From Nostoc sp. TCL26-01 (GTDB lineage: Bacteria; Cyanobacteriota; Cyanobacteriia; Cyanobacteriales; Nostocaceae): 64,000 nucleotides of DNA. Position 1 is the first letter of the stretch. Every line of letters begins with the position of its first letter. The position numbers and the translations under genes were made by a program. The notes under the pieces were generated by a model, which was not told the origin of the DNA, ran no database searches, and was given only the letters and a program-made list of their open reading frames with translations. Positions 8,389-17,357 of this stretch are shown here, piece by piece. The DNA lies in contig NZ_CP040297.1 in the NCBI RefSeq assembly GCF_013393945.1, positions 1,628,804 through 1,692,803 on the forward strand, written 5' to 3'.

Positions 8389-9462
8389 TTACCTGCGGAC
8401 TGTGGTGGCTGGATTACCCCAAATATTAACTCGGCCATCAAATCCACCACTGGCGAGAAGTTGCCCATCTGGACTGAAGGCGATCGCACTTACCCAATCA
8501 CTATGTCCATATAATGTGGTTAATAATTCACCCGTGGTTAAATCCCACAACTTAATTCCATCTCTGCCGGCGCTAGCGAGAGTTTTGCCATCGGGATTAA
8601 TGGCGATCGCATTTACCCAATTACTATGTCCTGTGAGGGTACGGATGAGTTGTTCCGATGATATATTCCAAATTTTAATTGTGCGATCGCTACTAGAACT
8701 GACTAAATTTTGCCCATCGGGAGTAAAAGCAATACCTGTAACTGCACCACTATGAGCTGCAAATCCCCGAATGAATTTACCTGTGCTTAAGTTCCACAGT
8801 TTAATCACACCTCTTTTATCACCACTGGCTAGAGTCTGACCATCACGACTCAATGCTAATGTATAAATTCTATTATCAAAGCGGACTAAGGTAGCTAATG
8901 GGCGTTGTTGCAGTAAATCCCAAACGCGAATACCATCCAAAGCTCCACTGACTAAAACTTTACTATCAGGAGACACCGCTAAAGACAATACACTCGCTGT
9001 ATGTCCCACAAAAGAGCGTGTGAATTTATTATTCCTCAGATTCCAGAGATTGATAATATTATCGTTACCACAACTAACTAAAGTTTGGCCATCTGGGGAA
9101 ATTACCAAAGATTCCACCGCCGTCTTTTGGGCTTTGTTGATTGTTGCCAATCTCTTCCCAGTCAAGGGATTCCAGATACGGATTATACCATCGTTATACG
9201 CACCACCACTGACAAGAGTTTTGCCATCAGGACTAAAAGCCAAAGATTTTACAGTCCCTGGATGGGCTGCGAGGCTATACAGTAGGCGAGAAGCAGCAAA
9301 CCCTCCTGTTTGGCTGGTGCTATTGACTACCTGTGGTGCATCAGCAGCTGTGACTTTTAACCCTGGCCCTAGATTTAGTGGCAGAGCGATCGCTGCTAGC
9401 AATGCCACAATAAAATGTGGGCGTACCCAGATATAGCCCCCACCTTTTCCCACACTACCCAC
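8389..9462 (-). CDS. WD40 repeat protein with N-terminal signal/anchor
   Basis: A 357-residue protein with an N-terminal hydrophobic segment (about residues 15-38), so it is exported or membrane anchored. It then has about seven WD40 repeats, each with the FSPDGK.LVSGG...I.IWN pattern (for example IAFTPDGQNLVSSSSDRTIKIWN). The repeats probably close a single beta-propeller used for protein binding. The last repeat ends at VNIWGNP. The gene runs toward the Uma2 gene with a 55-base gap, so the two could be cotranscribed. No enzymatic domain is present. Confidence 0.88.
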   Translation of the reverse strand: MGSVGKGGGYIWVRPHFIVALLAAIALPLNLGPGLKVTAADAPQVVNSTSQTGGFAASRLLYSLAAHPGTVKSLAFSPDGKTLVSGGAYNDGIIRIWNPLTGKRLATINKAQKTAVESLVISPDGQTLVSCGNDNIINLWNLRNNKFTRSFVGHTASVLSLAVSPDSKVLVSGALDGIRVWDLLQQRPLATLVRFDNRIYTLALSRDGQTLASGDKRGVIKLWNLSTGKFIRGFAAHSGAVTGIAFTPDGQNLVSSSSDRTIKIWNISSEQLIRTLTGHSNWVNAIAINPDGKTLASAGRDGIKLWDLTTGELLTTLYGHSDWVSAIAFSPDGQLLASGGFDGRVNIWGNPATTVRR

Positions 9463-9486
9463 TGTTTTTCCTCACCTGATTCAATT

Positions 9487-9540
9487 TATTAGTCAATAGT
9501 CATTGGTCAATAGTCAATAGTCATTAGTCAACAGTCAAAA
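9487..9540. repeat. STRR heptamers (agtcaat/agtcatt)
   Basis: About seven consecutive heptamers (agtcaat, agtcatt, ggtcaat, agtcaac) lie upstream of the WD40 gene. Confidence 0.8.
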
Positions 9541-9600
9541 TTATTTTCCCCTTGTCCCCTTGTCCTTGCCGCCTATGCGTAATTAGGTTATAGCTTCCAA

Positions 9601-9657
9601 CCCTTTGTCCCCTTGTCCCCTTGTCCCCTTGTCCCCTTGTCCCCTTGTCCCCTTGTT
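9601..9657. repeat. Tandem octamer ccccttgt
   Basis: Seven near-perfect tandem copies of the octamer ccccttgt. An octamer period differs from the heptamers elsewhere in the window, and perfect tandem copies of this kind are prone to slippage. Confidence 0.9.
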
Positions 9658-9674
9658 CCTCACTCCCCCACTCT

Positions 9675-9995
9675 CTAATAAGGTGGTTTTTTCTTATTCA
9701 CAGTCAGCATGGGTAAAGTCGGACTAGATGAGCGAGAGGGTAAGTAATGTTGCACTACAGGCTCTTCCGCTATGGGGCGGCGCTGCTGATTGCTGCGCCA
9801 CAGTTTAAAAGCAAGGCTAACACCTGCTGTTCCTAAACCAACAGCGAACAATGACCAGCTATCATCTAACCCACCAATTAGAGCATCCACCACGCCCATG
9901 GTGATCAATACACTAATTATGGGTTCTTTCCTGTAGGCTGACTTTAAAAAACGGGGTAATACAGCGTTCATCACAGCTTGATTTGTCCAAATCAC
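9675..9995 (-). CDS. Small membrane protein, conserved-type hypothetical
   Basis: A 106-residue protein with a hydrophobic region (about residues 27-63: IISVLITMGVVDALIGG, then WSLFAVGLGTAGVSLAFKLW) that forms one or two spans, and a polar Pro/Ser-rich tail. An alternative ATG at 9971 (MNAVLPRF) would remove eight residues. I do not recognise the family. It is isolated between repeats upstream and a non-coding gap downstream. Confidence 0.6.
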   Translation of the reverse strand: MIWTNQAVMNAVLPRFLKSAYRKEPIISVLITMGVVDALIGGLDDSWSLFAVGLGTAGVSLAFKLWRSNQQRRPIAEEPVVQHYLPSRSSSPTLPMLTVNKKKPPY

Positions 9996-10384
9996 CTTTT
10001 GCGTTAATTTACTTAAGAATACTTCACTTGAGAATTGCCTTTTTCAGATCAGAGGCAGCTTAGGTAGATTATAATTTTTTTAGCAGGTATTTTCCGTGTA
10101 GTATTTAACTCTCTTACATAAAGTCTTTGCAAGTTTAAGACATAACTCACACTTTTTAGTCTTCTAGTCTGACCCAAAGCTGTCGAAGGTAAATCTTGTG
10201 ATGTAGTTCCTGTAAATCCATATTGTCAAAACCAGCTAGATATTCCAGCTGGTCTTAAGTCTATGTAACTACTAGCTTACAACTTTAGAGTGGGAATTGG
10301 ATATGGGGCATTTTTGAGTGCTGAGTGAGGGAGTGCTGAGTTGTAATTCTTCCCCAATCCCCAATCCCCAATCCCCAATCCTCT
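9996..10384. other. Intergenic region without a gene
   Basis: No ORF of note. One hairpin is visible at 10231-10253 (accagct/agctggt). Read on the minus strand it is followed by TTTT, so it could be a weak terminator. Near 10355-10380 the decamer ccccaatccc repeats several times. Confidence 0.6.
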
Positions 10385-10555
10385 TTACTTAAGTCCGAGC
10401 CAAGAGAGAACGCCTTGATTAGTGACGTACTCAATTAATACCATCAACAAAAAACCAATCATGGCAGCCCGTCCATTCAAGCGTTCAGCGTATTCGTTGA
10501 AGCCAAATTTTGGCTCTTCTAGTTTGGGTGTAACCGTTGGTTGTGTTTGTGACAT
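10385..10555 (-). CDS. High light-inducible protein (one-helix Hlip/Scp)
   Basis: A 56-residue single-helix chlorophyll-binding protein. The chlorophyll a/b-binding signature is complete (ERLNGRAAMIGF: Glu24, Asn27, Arg29), followed by one membrane helix and a short C-terminus ending WLGLK. Hlips bind chlorophyll and carotenoid in thylakoids and protect photosystems and chlorophyll synthesis during stress. The ATG at 10555 is preferred over an upstream in-frame ATG because AGAGG lies about ten bases upstream and the family begins near there. It is monocistronic. Confidence 0.92.
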   Translation of the reverse strand: MSQTQPTVTPKLEEPKFGFNEYAERLNGRAAMIGFLLMVLIEYVTNQGVLSWLGLK

Positions 10556-10868
10556 TGGGAAAAAACCTCTTTTTGGCAAACGGGACTTGATAACAAATTT
10601 TGAACTAAGTGTTAGGCTGGAATACCAAAATAACTGTTTGGGTTATTGGCTTATGCCTAAGTGATTCAGCAAAGGCTGTTTAACAAATTTTAATTATTCT
10701 TTATACATTGTAGAGGTACTAGGCCAATAGTCAAGGATAAGTGTTTGAGGTTGAGATATTCAATTAAAGTCCGGAGAACTAAAGTTTTAGATAGCTATCA
10801 ATAATACGGAAGTATCAGTCAGAGACTGGCAGTCTAAATTAAACAAAAAAATTTATCAGAGGCGTTAC

Positions 10869-11960
10869 ATGGAAATTGGCGTTCCTAAAGAAACTAAAGA
10901 CCAAGAGTTTAGAGTAGGGTTGAGTCCTTCCAGCGTGCGGGTATTGCAAGAAAATGGGCATAGCATTTTTGTGGAGACTCAAGCAGGTAATGGTGCAGGG
11001 TTTACAGATGATGATTATCGCAGTGCGGGGGCAGAAATTGTCCCGACGGTAGAGTCAGCTTGGAACCGAGAATTAGTGGTTAAAGTTAAAGAACCGCTAA
11101 GTAGCGAGTACAAATTTTTGCAGAAAGGGCAGATATTGTTTACCTATCTGCATTTGGCAGCCGATCGCAAACTCACGGAGCATTTAATTGATTGTGGCAC
11201 GTGTGCGATCGCTTACGAAACCGTAGAGCAATCAGGGGCGAATAAATTACCTTTACTTACCCCCATGAGTATTATTGCTGGTCGGCTAGCAGTCCAATTT
11301 GGTGCTAGATACTTAGAACGTCAGCAAGGCGGTAGAGGTGTGCTGTTGGGTGGTGTCCCTGGAGTCAAACCAGGCAAAGTAGTAATTTTAGGTGGTGGTG
11401 TAGTTGGTACAGAAGCGGCCAGAATCGCTGTTGGTATGGGTGCTGCTGTGCAAATTCTCGATGTAAATGTGGAACGCTTATCTTACTTAGAAACTCTCTT
11501 TGGTTCTAGAGTTGAATTAGTTTATAGTAATTCTGCCCACATTGAAGCAGCTGTCCAAGAAGCCGATTTGCTTATCGGTGCTGTTTTAGTACTAGGACGG
11601 AGAGCGCCAATTCTAGTATCCCGCCAATTAGTCAAACAAATGCACCCTGGTTCAGTAATAGTTGATGTTGCTGTTGACCAAGGTGGTTGTGTAGAAACCC
11701 TACACGCCACATCCCACACTAACCCGATATACATAGAAGAGGGTGTTGTACATTACGGTGTTCCCAATATGCCGGGAGCAGTACCTTGGACAGCTACCCA
11801 AGCCTTAAATAACAGTACATTACCTTATGTTGTGCAGTTGGCAAATCAGGGAATTAAAGCACTAGATATTAACTCTGCTCTTGCTAAAGGTGTCAACGTC
11901 CAGAATCATCACCTAGTACATCCCGCCGTGCAAGAGGTATTTCCTGATTTGGTAAGTTAA
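10869..11960 (+). CDS. ald: Alanine dehydrogenase
   Basis: A 363-residue enzyme that interconverts L-alanine and pyruvate plus ammonium using NAD. The family N-terminus [20 protein letters not shown] is intact, with the catalytic-region [10 protein letters not shown], the Rossmann motif [19 protein letters not shown] (about residues 173-190), and [13 protein letters not shown]. The length is normal. In cyanobacteria alanine dehydrogenase contributes to alanine catabolism and, in heterocystous strains, to nitrogen fixation. It is flanked by non-coding and repeat DNA. Confidence 0.95.
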   Translation: MEIGVPKETKDQEFRVGLSPSSVRVLQENGHSIFVETQAGNGAGFTDDDYRSAGAEIVPTVESAWNRELVVKVKEPLSSEYKFLQKGQILFTYLHLAADRKLTEHLIDCGTCAIAYETVEQSGANKLPLLTPMSIIAGRLAVQFGARYLERQQGGRGVLLGGVPGVKPGKVVILGGGVVGTEAARIAVGMGAAVQILDVNVERLSYLETLFGSRVELVYSNSAHIEAAVQEADLLIGAVLVLGRRAPILVSRQLVKQMHPGSVIVDVAVDQGGCVETLHATSHTNPIYIEEGVVHYGVPNMPGAVPWTATQALNNSTLPYVVQLANQGIKALDINSALAKGVNVQNHHLVHPAVQEVFPDLVS

Positions 11961-12055
11961 GAGTTTACCTTTTAGGATGGGCATCTTGCCTATCCTCATC
12001 ACTCTACAAGATGAATAATTTATTTAGGAGCAAGCCTTAAATATCAAGTTGTTCC

Positions 12056-12160
12056 AGGACTTCCAGAAAATAAAATATTCAATGGGTGAGAGCAAGCATG
12101 ATCATGGAATTTTTCCTGCCCTGCTCCCCCTGCTTACCCTGCCTCCCCTGCTCACCAAAG
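12056..12160. repeat. Truncated copy of the GGGACTTCCA MITE
   Basis: From aggacttcca (12056) to ctcaccaaag (12160) this matches the left and central part of the element at 34803-34930 (shared gaaaataaaatattcaatgg, then gtgagagcaa). At ctcaccaaag the match stops and an unrelated aaggttgggtt element begins. Confidence 0.7.
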
Positions 12161-12248
12161 GTTGGGTTGAGGAACGAAACCCAACCTTTTCGCGGATTTG
12201 TTGGGTTTCACTTCGTACCCTTCGGGAAGCAAGCTACAACCCAACCTT
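12158..12248. repeat. Palindromic GTTGGGTT/AACCCAAC repeat
   Basis: Outer ends aaggttgggtt and aacccaacctt are inverted. Two inner gaaacccaac/gttgggtttc pairs nest inside. It abuts the truncated MITE precisely. Confidence 0.6.
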
Positions 12249-12304
12249 GTATCTTAAGAGAAGTAGTAGACCGTCCCAACCTTGGTCAAAATAGAGGCTA
12301 ACGT

Positions 12305-12374
12305 TGAATTACGTTAGCGTAGCGGTAGCGAGTCCGCGATAGCGCAGCGTTAGCGACGCTCCTGCGTCGCGTCA
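12305..12374. repeat. GC-rich palindromic repeat (tagcgagtccgcgatagcgc)
   Basis: A run of interleaved inverted motifs (gttagcg, cgctaac, gacgctcctgcgtc). The same element appears inverted at 57272-57336. The gacgctcctgcgtc core has the opposite orientation relative to its arms in the two copies. Confidence 0.75.
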
Positions 12375-12381
12375 TTACGAA

Positions 12382-13602
12382 TTACGAATTGGCATTCTGT
12401 AACTCAGCCGTACGTACTGACAACTGTTGTGTTTGATTACCCCGTTGCACTTTCACTTGTAAAACTTGCCCCAGACGGCTATCTTCTACAATGTTTTGCA
12501 ACTGTTCTGCACTAGTGATTGCTACCCCATCAATTTGCAGAATCACATCTCCGCGTCGGATACCAGCATTTGCAGCTGGGGAATTTGGTAAAACTCGGAT
12601 GACTAAAACCCCGTTGACTTCAGGGATAGTGAAAGCAGAATTAGGATCAGTGTTGTTTTGTTTAGCTAGCTGGGGTGTTAAAGTTGCCATCTGTACACCC
12701 AAGTAGGGGTGAGCAACTTTACCATCACGTTGTAATTGAGTTGCGATCGCTTTAGCCTTATCAATAGGAATAGCAAAGCCGATACCCATAGCATCAGCCC
12801 GAATGGCGGTGTTAATCCCGATGACTTCACCTTTGTCATTCAATAAGGGGCCGCCAGAATTACCAGGGTTAATAGCTGCGTCAGTTTGAATGAAGTCCAA
12901 ACGCTTATCAGTGATTCCCACTTGAGCGCTAGAACGCTTGAGAGTACTGACAATACCAAGTGTAACAGTATTATCAAAACCCAGAGGATTACCAACAGCG
13001 ATCGCCCAATCTCCCACTTGCACATTGTTGGAAGAACCCAAGGAAGCCACGGGTAAATTATTCCCAGCGTTAATTTTCACCACAGCTAAATCTGTGACTT
13101 CATCAATCCCTTGAACTTTGCCATCAAAAGTGCGACCATCCTTAAGACGAACTGTCACGCGATCGGCTTTATCAACTACGTGAGCGTTGGTCAAAATTAA
13201 GCCATTTTTATCAATAATAAATCCAGAACCCAGTCCCCGCATTTGTTCTGGTGGTAATTGCCCTTGGAAGCTATCACCAAAAAAGCGCCGGAAAAAAGGA
13301 TCTTCCATAACAGGATCGACACGACGAGTAATCGTCCGTTCTGTGTCAATTCTGACTACTGCTGAACCAACACGATTGACTGCTGCTGTGACAAAGCTAT
13401 TGTTACCTACAGCTACCGTTGCTGGTGATTGTTTTTGAGCAACTAGTTCTGGCACAGCTACAGTTGTATTAGGATTGGGTGCAGGTTCCGCTTGTGATGG
13501 CAACACACGCAGAGTGCTAACCGTCAGTGCCACTCCTATAATTATTGCTAATACATGAGTACCGAGTTGGCGTATAGACCGTCGTACTTTGGAGAATCGC
13601 AT
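12382..13602 (-). CDS. Deg/HtrA-family serine protease (HhoA/HhoB/HtrA type)
   Basis: A 406-residue trypsin-like protease with one C-terminal PDZ domain. The N-terminus has a signal/anchor segment (about residues 13-37). The catalytic triad is visible: His141 (TNAHVV), Asp171 (DLAVVKI) and Ser249 (GNSGGPL). The PDZ domain covers about residues 300-400 ([23 protein letters not shown], split as read). These proteases act in the periplasm or lumen in protein quality control. Cyanobacteria carry three closely related paralogues and I cannot say which this is. Confidence 0.93.
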   Translation of the reverse strand: MRFSKVRRSIRQLGTHVLAIIIGVALTVSTLRVLPSQAEPAPNPNTTVAVPELVAQKQSPATVAVGNNSFVTAAVNRVGSAVVRIDTERTITRRVDPVMEDPFFRRFFGDSFQGQLPPEQMRGLGSGFIIDKNGLILTNAHVVDKADRVTVRLKDGRTFDGKVQGIDEVTDLAVVKINAGNNLPVASLGSSNNVQVGDWAIAVGNPLGFDNTVTLGIVSTLKRSSAQVGITDKRLDFIQTDAAINPGNSGGPLLNDKGEVIGINTAIRADAMGIGFAIPIDKAKAIATQLQRDGKVAHPYLGVQMATLTPQLAKQNNTDPNSAFTIPEVNGVLVIRVLPNSPAANAGIRRGDVILQIDGVAITSAEQLQNIVEDSRLGQVLQVKVQRGNQTQQLSVRTAELQNANS

Positions 13603-13995
13603 ATTTACAACCTAATCTAAAAGCCTAATTTTTACTTGTTGATGACAATGGTATCCATTGTTATTTTGACAAATTTGCTGACAATCCCCCGATATTGACG
13701 TTGGCTTCCTACCTGAAGTTTCGCCATTTATACCGCAATCTCTCTCCTACACCTGAAACAAACCATCTGTAATTAAAATTAATTGAATATTTAGCCCAAT
13801 AGCTACTATGGAGATTTCTACTTCCAAGGTTCGGGTTTTACCCATTATTTAGTCAATAGTCATTAGTCAATGGTCATTAGTCAATAGTCAGTGGTCAGCA
13901 CTCTCTCACTCAGCACTCCCTCACTCTCTCACTCCATCCCGATTGACCCTCTCTAGGCTAGGATCTGAAGTATTATCAGTCTTTAGTATTTACCC
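13603..13995. other. Divergent intergenic region between protease and metal sensor
   Basis: This 393-base region separates divergent genes and must hold both promoters. Heptamers agtcaat/agtcatt occupy 13851-13893 and ctcactc-type repeats follow to about 13935. I see no convincing operator palindrome near the metal-sensor gene. Confidence 0.5.
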
Positions 13996-14397
13996 ATGAA
14001 TGGATCAAACCGATTAGATCAAGAACCTTTGCCTGTATCGCCAAAAATGGAAGATGACCACGATCATGATCATGAATATAACCTCTCAGGTCATACGCAT
14101 GGGGAGATCAATACGGTTCATTCTCACATTCATTCTGAAGAATCATTAAGAAAGATTGTTAATCGATTGTCACGTATAGAAGGTCATATTCGTGGTATCA
14201 AGACAATGGTGCAACAAAGTAGCCCTTGTCCTGACGTTTTGTTACAAATTGCGGCTGTTAGGGGTGCAATAGATCGAGTAGCCAGAATTGTTTTGGATGA
14301 GCATTTAACTGAGTGTGTTGCTAGAGCAGCCAAGGAAGGTAACATAGATGCAGAAATGGAACAATTAAAAGCTGCCTTAGATAGATTCTTACCGTAA
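13996..14397 (+). CDS. CsoR/InrS-type metal-sensing repressor with His-rich N-terminus
   Basis: A 133-residue all-helical repressor of the CsoR/RcnR/FrmR family (DUF156). The core (about residues 49-133) contains LSRIEGHIRGIKTMV and the metal-site triad Cys78, His103, Cys107, with spacings of 25 and 4 as in CsoR and in nickel-sensing InrS. Unusually, residues 22-46 hold eight histidines (DHDHDHEYNL, SGHTHGE, VHSHIH) that could add metal ligands. The family binds DNA without metal and releases it on binding Cu(I), Ni(II) or Co(II). No efflux gene is adjacent in this window, so the metal cannot be assigned. Confidence 0.9.
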   Translation: MNGSNRLDQEPLPVSPKMEDDHDHDHEYNLSGHTHGEINTVHSHIHSEESLRKIVNRLSRIEGHIRGIKTMVQQSSPCPDVLLQIAAVRGAIDRVARIVLDEHLTECVARAAKEGNIDAEMEQLKAALDRFLP

Positions 14398-14567
14398 TCT
14401 ATATTGATGGATGATTGAATCACTCTTTTATTCATCTGAAAAGATATAGCGTTTCTCGCTTTAGTGAAGTACATTTCGTTGAATTTAGAGGCTAGAGAGT
14501 AGACTGTAACTCATCTGACTCTTAACTGCTGTAACAATATTTCTGGCAATATAGATGTTGGGTTCTA

Positions 14568-15119
14568 CTATATTCCACTCAACTTACTTTTTGTTTTTCC
14601 GGTACTTTTTAGGTTATAAGATAATTGCACTAAGCCAGTGTTAAAAGTCTCCATATTTTTTAACTCTAGTGCTGTTTCTAGAGTGCGATCGCTAAAGATT
14701 AAGGGAATGCCACTACCTAAAATAATGGGGTGTATTGAAAGAATTAATTCGTCGATAAAATTGTGTTTGAGAAAAAAATAAATCATCTGTGCGCCACCAA
14801 CTAACCAAATATCACCACCGCTTGATTGACGTAGGTCATTAATAAAATCTTGCCAATTACTACTCACGTATTTAGCATTGTTGCTAGGTTCTTGTTGTTG
14901 TGTTTGAGAAAAAATAAAAACTTCCTTTTCATGGTATGGGTAATCACCAAAACTGAGGACTTGTTGATAAGTTTTATTCCCCATAATGATAGTGTCAACT
15001 TTGGCTAAAAACTCAGTGTAACCATAATCTTGATCAGTGAAAAGCCAATCTATATCTCCTGATTCTCTGGCAATATATCCATCAAGACTAGAAGCAATAA
15101 ATAAACTAATTTTTCGCAC
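14568..15119 (-). CDS. Dihydrofolate reductase family protein (RibD C-terminal-like)
   Basis: A 183-residue protein of the RibD C-terminal/DHFR-like superfamily. The N-terminus RKISLFIASSLDGYIARESG and the later GDIWLVGGAQMIYFFL and IHPIILGSGIPLI are characteristic. Members are NAD(P)H reductases, mostly of unknown substrate. I use the GTG at 15119, which has GGAG eight bases upstream and matches the family start. An ATG-started extension to 15215 reads through dispersed repeat DNA and is unlikely. An IS630 element lies just upstream and may have separated this gene from its original promoter. Confidence 0.8.
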   Translation of the reverse strand: MRKISLFIASSLDGYIARESGDIDWLFTDQDYGYTEFLAKVDTIIMGNKTYQQVLSFGDYPYHEKEVFIFSQTQQQEPSNNAKYVSSNWQDFINDLRQSSGGDIWLVGGAQMIYFFLKHNFIDELILSIHPIILGSGIPLIFSDRTLETALELKNMETFNTGLVQLSYNLKSTGKTKSKLSGI

Positions 15120-15159
15120 TTTCTCCACTCCATTTAAGAGGACGTTTGAAAAGTCTGTT

Positions 15160-15260
15160 TCTTTGTCATGTTGAATGCAGCGTAGCGGAATGAAACATCT
15201 CGGTATGTGCCACAAAACCTAGATTCTTCCTGACGCTCCGCTCCAGTCAGAATGACATTT
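15160..15260. repeat. Dispersed repeat with inverted ends (gtcatgttgaatg/cagaatgac)
   Basis: Between the DHFR-like gene and the IS element is a segment with gtcatgttgaatgcagcgta at one side and gctccagtcagaatgacat at the other. The arms gtcat...aatg and cagaatgac are roughly inverted. It looks like an intergenic palindromic repeat, but no second copy occurs in this window. Confidence 0.35.
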
Positions 15261-15294
15261 TTATACCTACTGAAACTTTTCCAACACCCTCTAA

Positions 15295-16432
15295 TACCAA
15301 TTCACGAAAAATTTGATTCAAATAAAGCATCAAGAATAAAATCCCACCCTGTTATAGAAGCAACGGTTAATGTGTTTAATTTCTCCAAACGTTTCCAGAT
15401 AAAGTGTCTTAATTCATCTAACGTGGCAAAACTTTCCCAAGCCAAATGTCTTTTAACTTCTTCCCATAACCGCTCAATTGGATTAACTTGCGGTGTGTGT
15501 GGGGGTTGAAATAACAAAATTATATTTTCTGGTATCTGAAGATGTTGGCTAAAATGAAAAGCACCGTTGTCTAATTGAATAATATGTATATCTTGGGAAT
15601 AAGTAGCAGAGAATTTTTCTAAAAAAATCTGAAAACAAGCCGCATTTAAATGAGAAAACTCCCAAATAAAATATTCGCCCGTTAACGGTTCTACTAATCC
15701 GTATAAATAAAAATTCTCCCGTTTCCATTGCATGATACCGATAGGTTTAGTCCCAAAGTTGGTAATTAATCTACCCGCTTCAGTCTTCAACCCCACACGG
15801 CTTTCATCCTCGCACCAGTATCTAATTCTTCTTTGCTTATCTATTGGTGGTATGACATATTTCTGAATTACTTCTATGTATTGTGGAAGTTTTTTTTAAA
15901 CTCCTCTTCCGCTTCTGGTTGGTGTTTTATACCTACTGCACGCGGTACTTTTAGCTTCGCTTTCATTCGATAACGCACTGTATCGTGTACTACTTTGTAT
16001 GAAGCTTCTACTCCCTCTACCGCTTTTAACCATGTTCGGATTTCTTCATAACTTTTAAATCCCTGGGGGTCTTCTAGTTCCTTTGAAAGTTGCTCTTGAA
16101 CATCTGTGTTAATAATTGGTGGTCGCCCTGAACCTTTTTTTCTTGATACCAGAGTGTCAATTCCCGATTCTGCATAAGCCTTTAACCACCTTTGCACTGT
16201 GGCACTTCCTTATCCCTTCACTACTGCCAAATCTTGGATTGTCTTTACCTGCTGTATTTTCAGTAAATACAATGCTTGAATACGTTCTTTCCCTAATACA
16301 GTTTTTTGTTTTTTCAGCAGTTCACGTAATTCTTCTGCTGACTCTTGTATTTTTACTTTTGTGACTCCAGCCATGAACTTCTACTCATATTTCTGATTTA
16401 ACTATTTTTATCATTTTTTTAGTGAAATGGTA
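15295..16432 (-). mobile_element. IS630-family insertion sequence (decayed)
   Basis: About 1.14 kb bounded by imperfect terminal inverted repeats taccaattcacgaaaaa and tttttagtgaaatggta, each next to TA, the usual IS630 target. It carries an IS630-type transposase with an N-terminal helix-turn-helix part and a DDE part. The two parts are joined by an A8 frameshift site, and an extra in-frame stop interrupts the first ORF. Confidence 0.85.
15302..16374 (-). pseudogene. IS630-family transposase, interrupted
   Basis: Reading from the ATG at 16374 the frame begins MAGVTKVKIQESAEELREL and stops at TAA (16212-16210) after 54 codons. In the same frame it resumes as GSATVQRWLKAYAESG to TAG near 15874. 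The DDE half (EDES, QLDNGAFHFS, PHTPQVNPIERLWEE) is in the -1 frame, entered at an A8 run (15890-15897). A -1 slip there would join the halves, as in many IS630 elements. The TAA is a separate nonsense change and suggests the element is no longer self-mobile. Confidence 0.85.
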
Positions 16433-16599
16433 TAACATATTGGCTCTTCTTGGCAGTTTTCTAGCAACTTCTTCCATTGTGTGTCTGTCTCTAGATATAG
16501 TTCTATATGAATATGTTTTTCCTATCCAATCTCAGCTATTAGATGCTGGAAATGAGATTTATCTTCATGTTTTGATATATTAAATGGTGGCAATGAAAA

Positions 16600-16875
16600 A
16601 TGATGGAAAATACATTAGTTGATAAAACCTTTCGTGACAGCGATGGTAATATAGTCATCGCTCAGATGCCTAACCCACCACTAATTGTGTGGGTAGTGGC
16701 TAGTTTACTAAGTTTAGTTTTGACAAATGGCAAGATTAATGCAGTCTTAGATTTTGTGGCAAATGGCTCCCTATTTACTTGGGCGTGGATGGAATTATTT
16801 CAAGGCGTTAATTATTTTCGTAGAGCGCTAGGTCTTGCCGTCTTGATTGGTATGATCGCATCAAAAGTGATTTAA
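16600..16875 (+). CDS. Small membrane protein, hypothetical
   Basis: A 91-residue protein with a polar N-terminus (about 1-26) and two to three hydrophobic stretches (PPLIVWVVASLLSLVL at about 26-41, a middle segment around 50-66, and ALGLAVLIGMIASKVI at the end). The start could be the second Met at 16603. I do not recognise a family. It converges on the DUF4385 gene with no gap, sharing no bases. Confidence 0.65.
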   Translation: MMENTLVDKTFRDSDGNIVIAQMPNPPLIVWVVASLLSLVLTNGKINAVLDFVANGSLFTWAWMELFQGVNYFRRALGLAVLIGMIASKVI

Positions 16876-16876
16876 T

Positions 16877-17350
16877 TTATCTATTGGCTGTTTCGTAAAT
16901 TTGTTTATGCCTAGCTAAAAGCTGACGGTATGTTGCATTTGTTTTTGCTTCTATCCACTTGGCTTTGAATATTGCTGCTGACTCAGCCTTGACTGGATCT
17001 ACATCATAGGGTAGGATTTCTTTCTGATCAGTGGCAGGCGATCGCTCATACTTTTTACCACTTTTATGATTTGCATAACGACGCGATCGCGTATAACCCA
17101 TTTGTAAAAACTTCCGTGCCATATCTGCACCAATAAAGTCATCTTTTTCTAAATAATCAAGAAAAATTTGGTAGATTTTTTCACTGGATTCTCTAGCAAT
17201 CTCAGGAGTTTTAAAGCGCCAATAGGGAAGAATTTCTGATTTATATGGCTCTACTAAAAGTACACCTTGTTCACCTTTACCGACTCGATAAAGTTCAGGA
17301 TGTTGGCGAAAATTGATATTTTGATAATCCAAAGAATAATCGAAAGTCAT
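16877..17350 (-). CDS. DUF4385 family protein
   Basis: A 157-residue soluble protein matching the DUF4385 pattern: FDYSLDYQNINFRQHPELYR at the start, GVLLVEPYKSEILPYWRFKT, the charged GYTRSRRYANHKSGKKY, and ATFKAKW-like AIFKAKWIEAKTN near the end. Function is unknown. It sits seven bases downstream of the FUSC transporter gene and is probably cotranscribed with it. Confidence 0.85.
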   Translation of the reverse strand: MTFDYSLDYQNINFRQHPELYRVGKGEQGVLLVEPYKSEILPYWRFKTPEIARESSEKIYQIFLDYLEKDDFIGADMARKFLQMGYTRSRRYANHKSGKKYERSPATDQKEILPYDVDPVKAESAAIFKAKWIEAKTNATYRQLLARHKQIYETANR

Positions 17351-17357
17351 TACTGAA

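Larger units (their letters stand above)
11961..12381. other. Repeat-filled intergenic region after ald
   Basis: No gene is seen. A hairpin at 11974-11995 (ggatgggc/gcctatcc) follows ald and may end its transcript. The rest is a mosaic of three repeats described separately: a truncated GGGACTTCCA MITE, an aaggttgggtt palindromic element and a tagcg-rich palindrome. Confidence 0.6.

Noticed and set aside
9601..9657. CRISPR array
   Set aside because: The octamer copies are directly adjacent with no spacers, so this is a simple tandem repeat.
12049..12301. Overlapping plus-strand frames of 71-81 codons after ald
   Set aside because: They are built entirely from the MITE fragment and palindromic repeats, so they are not genes.
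15252..15509. Plus-strand frame over the IS left end
   Set aside because: It spans the IS boundary and lies antisense to the transposase.
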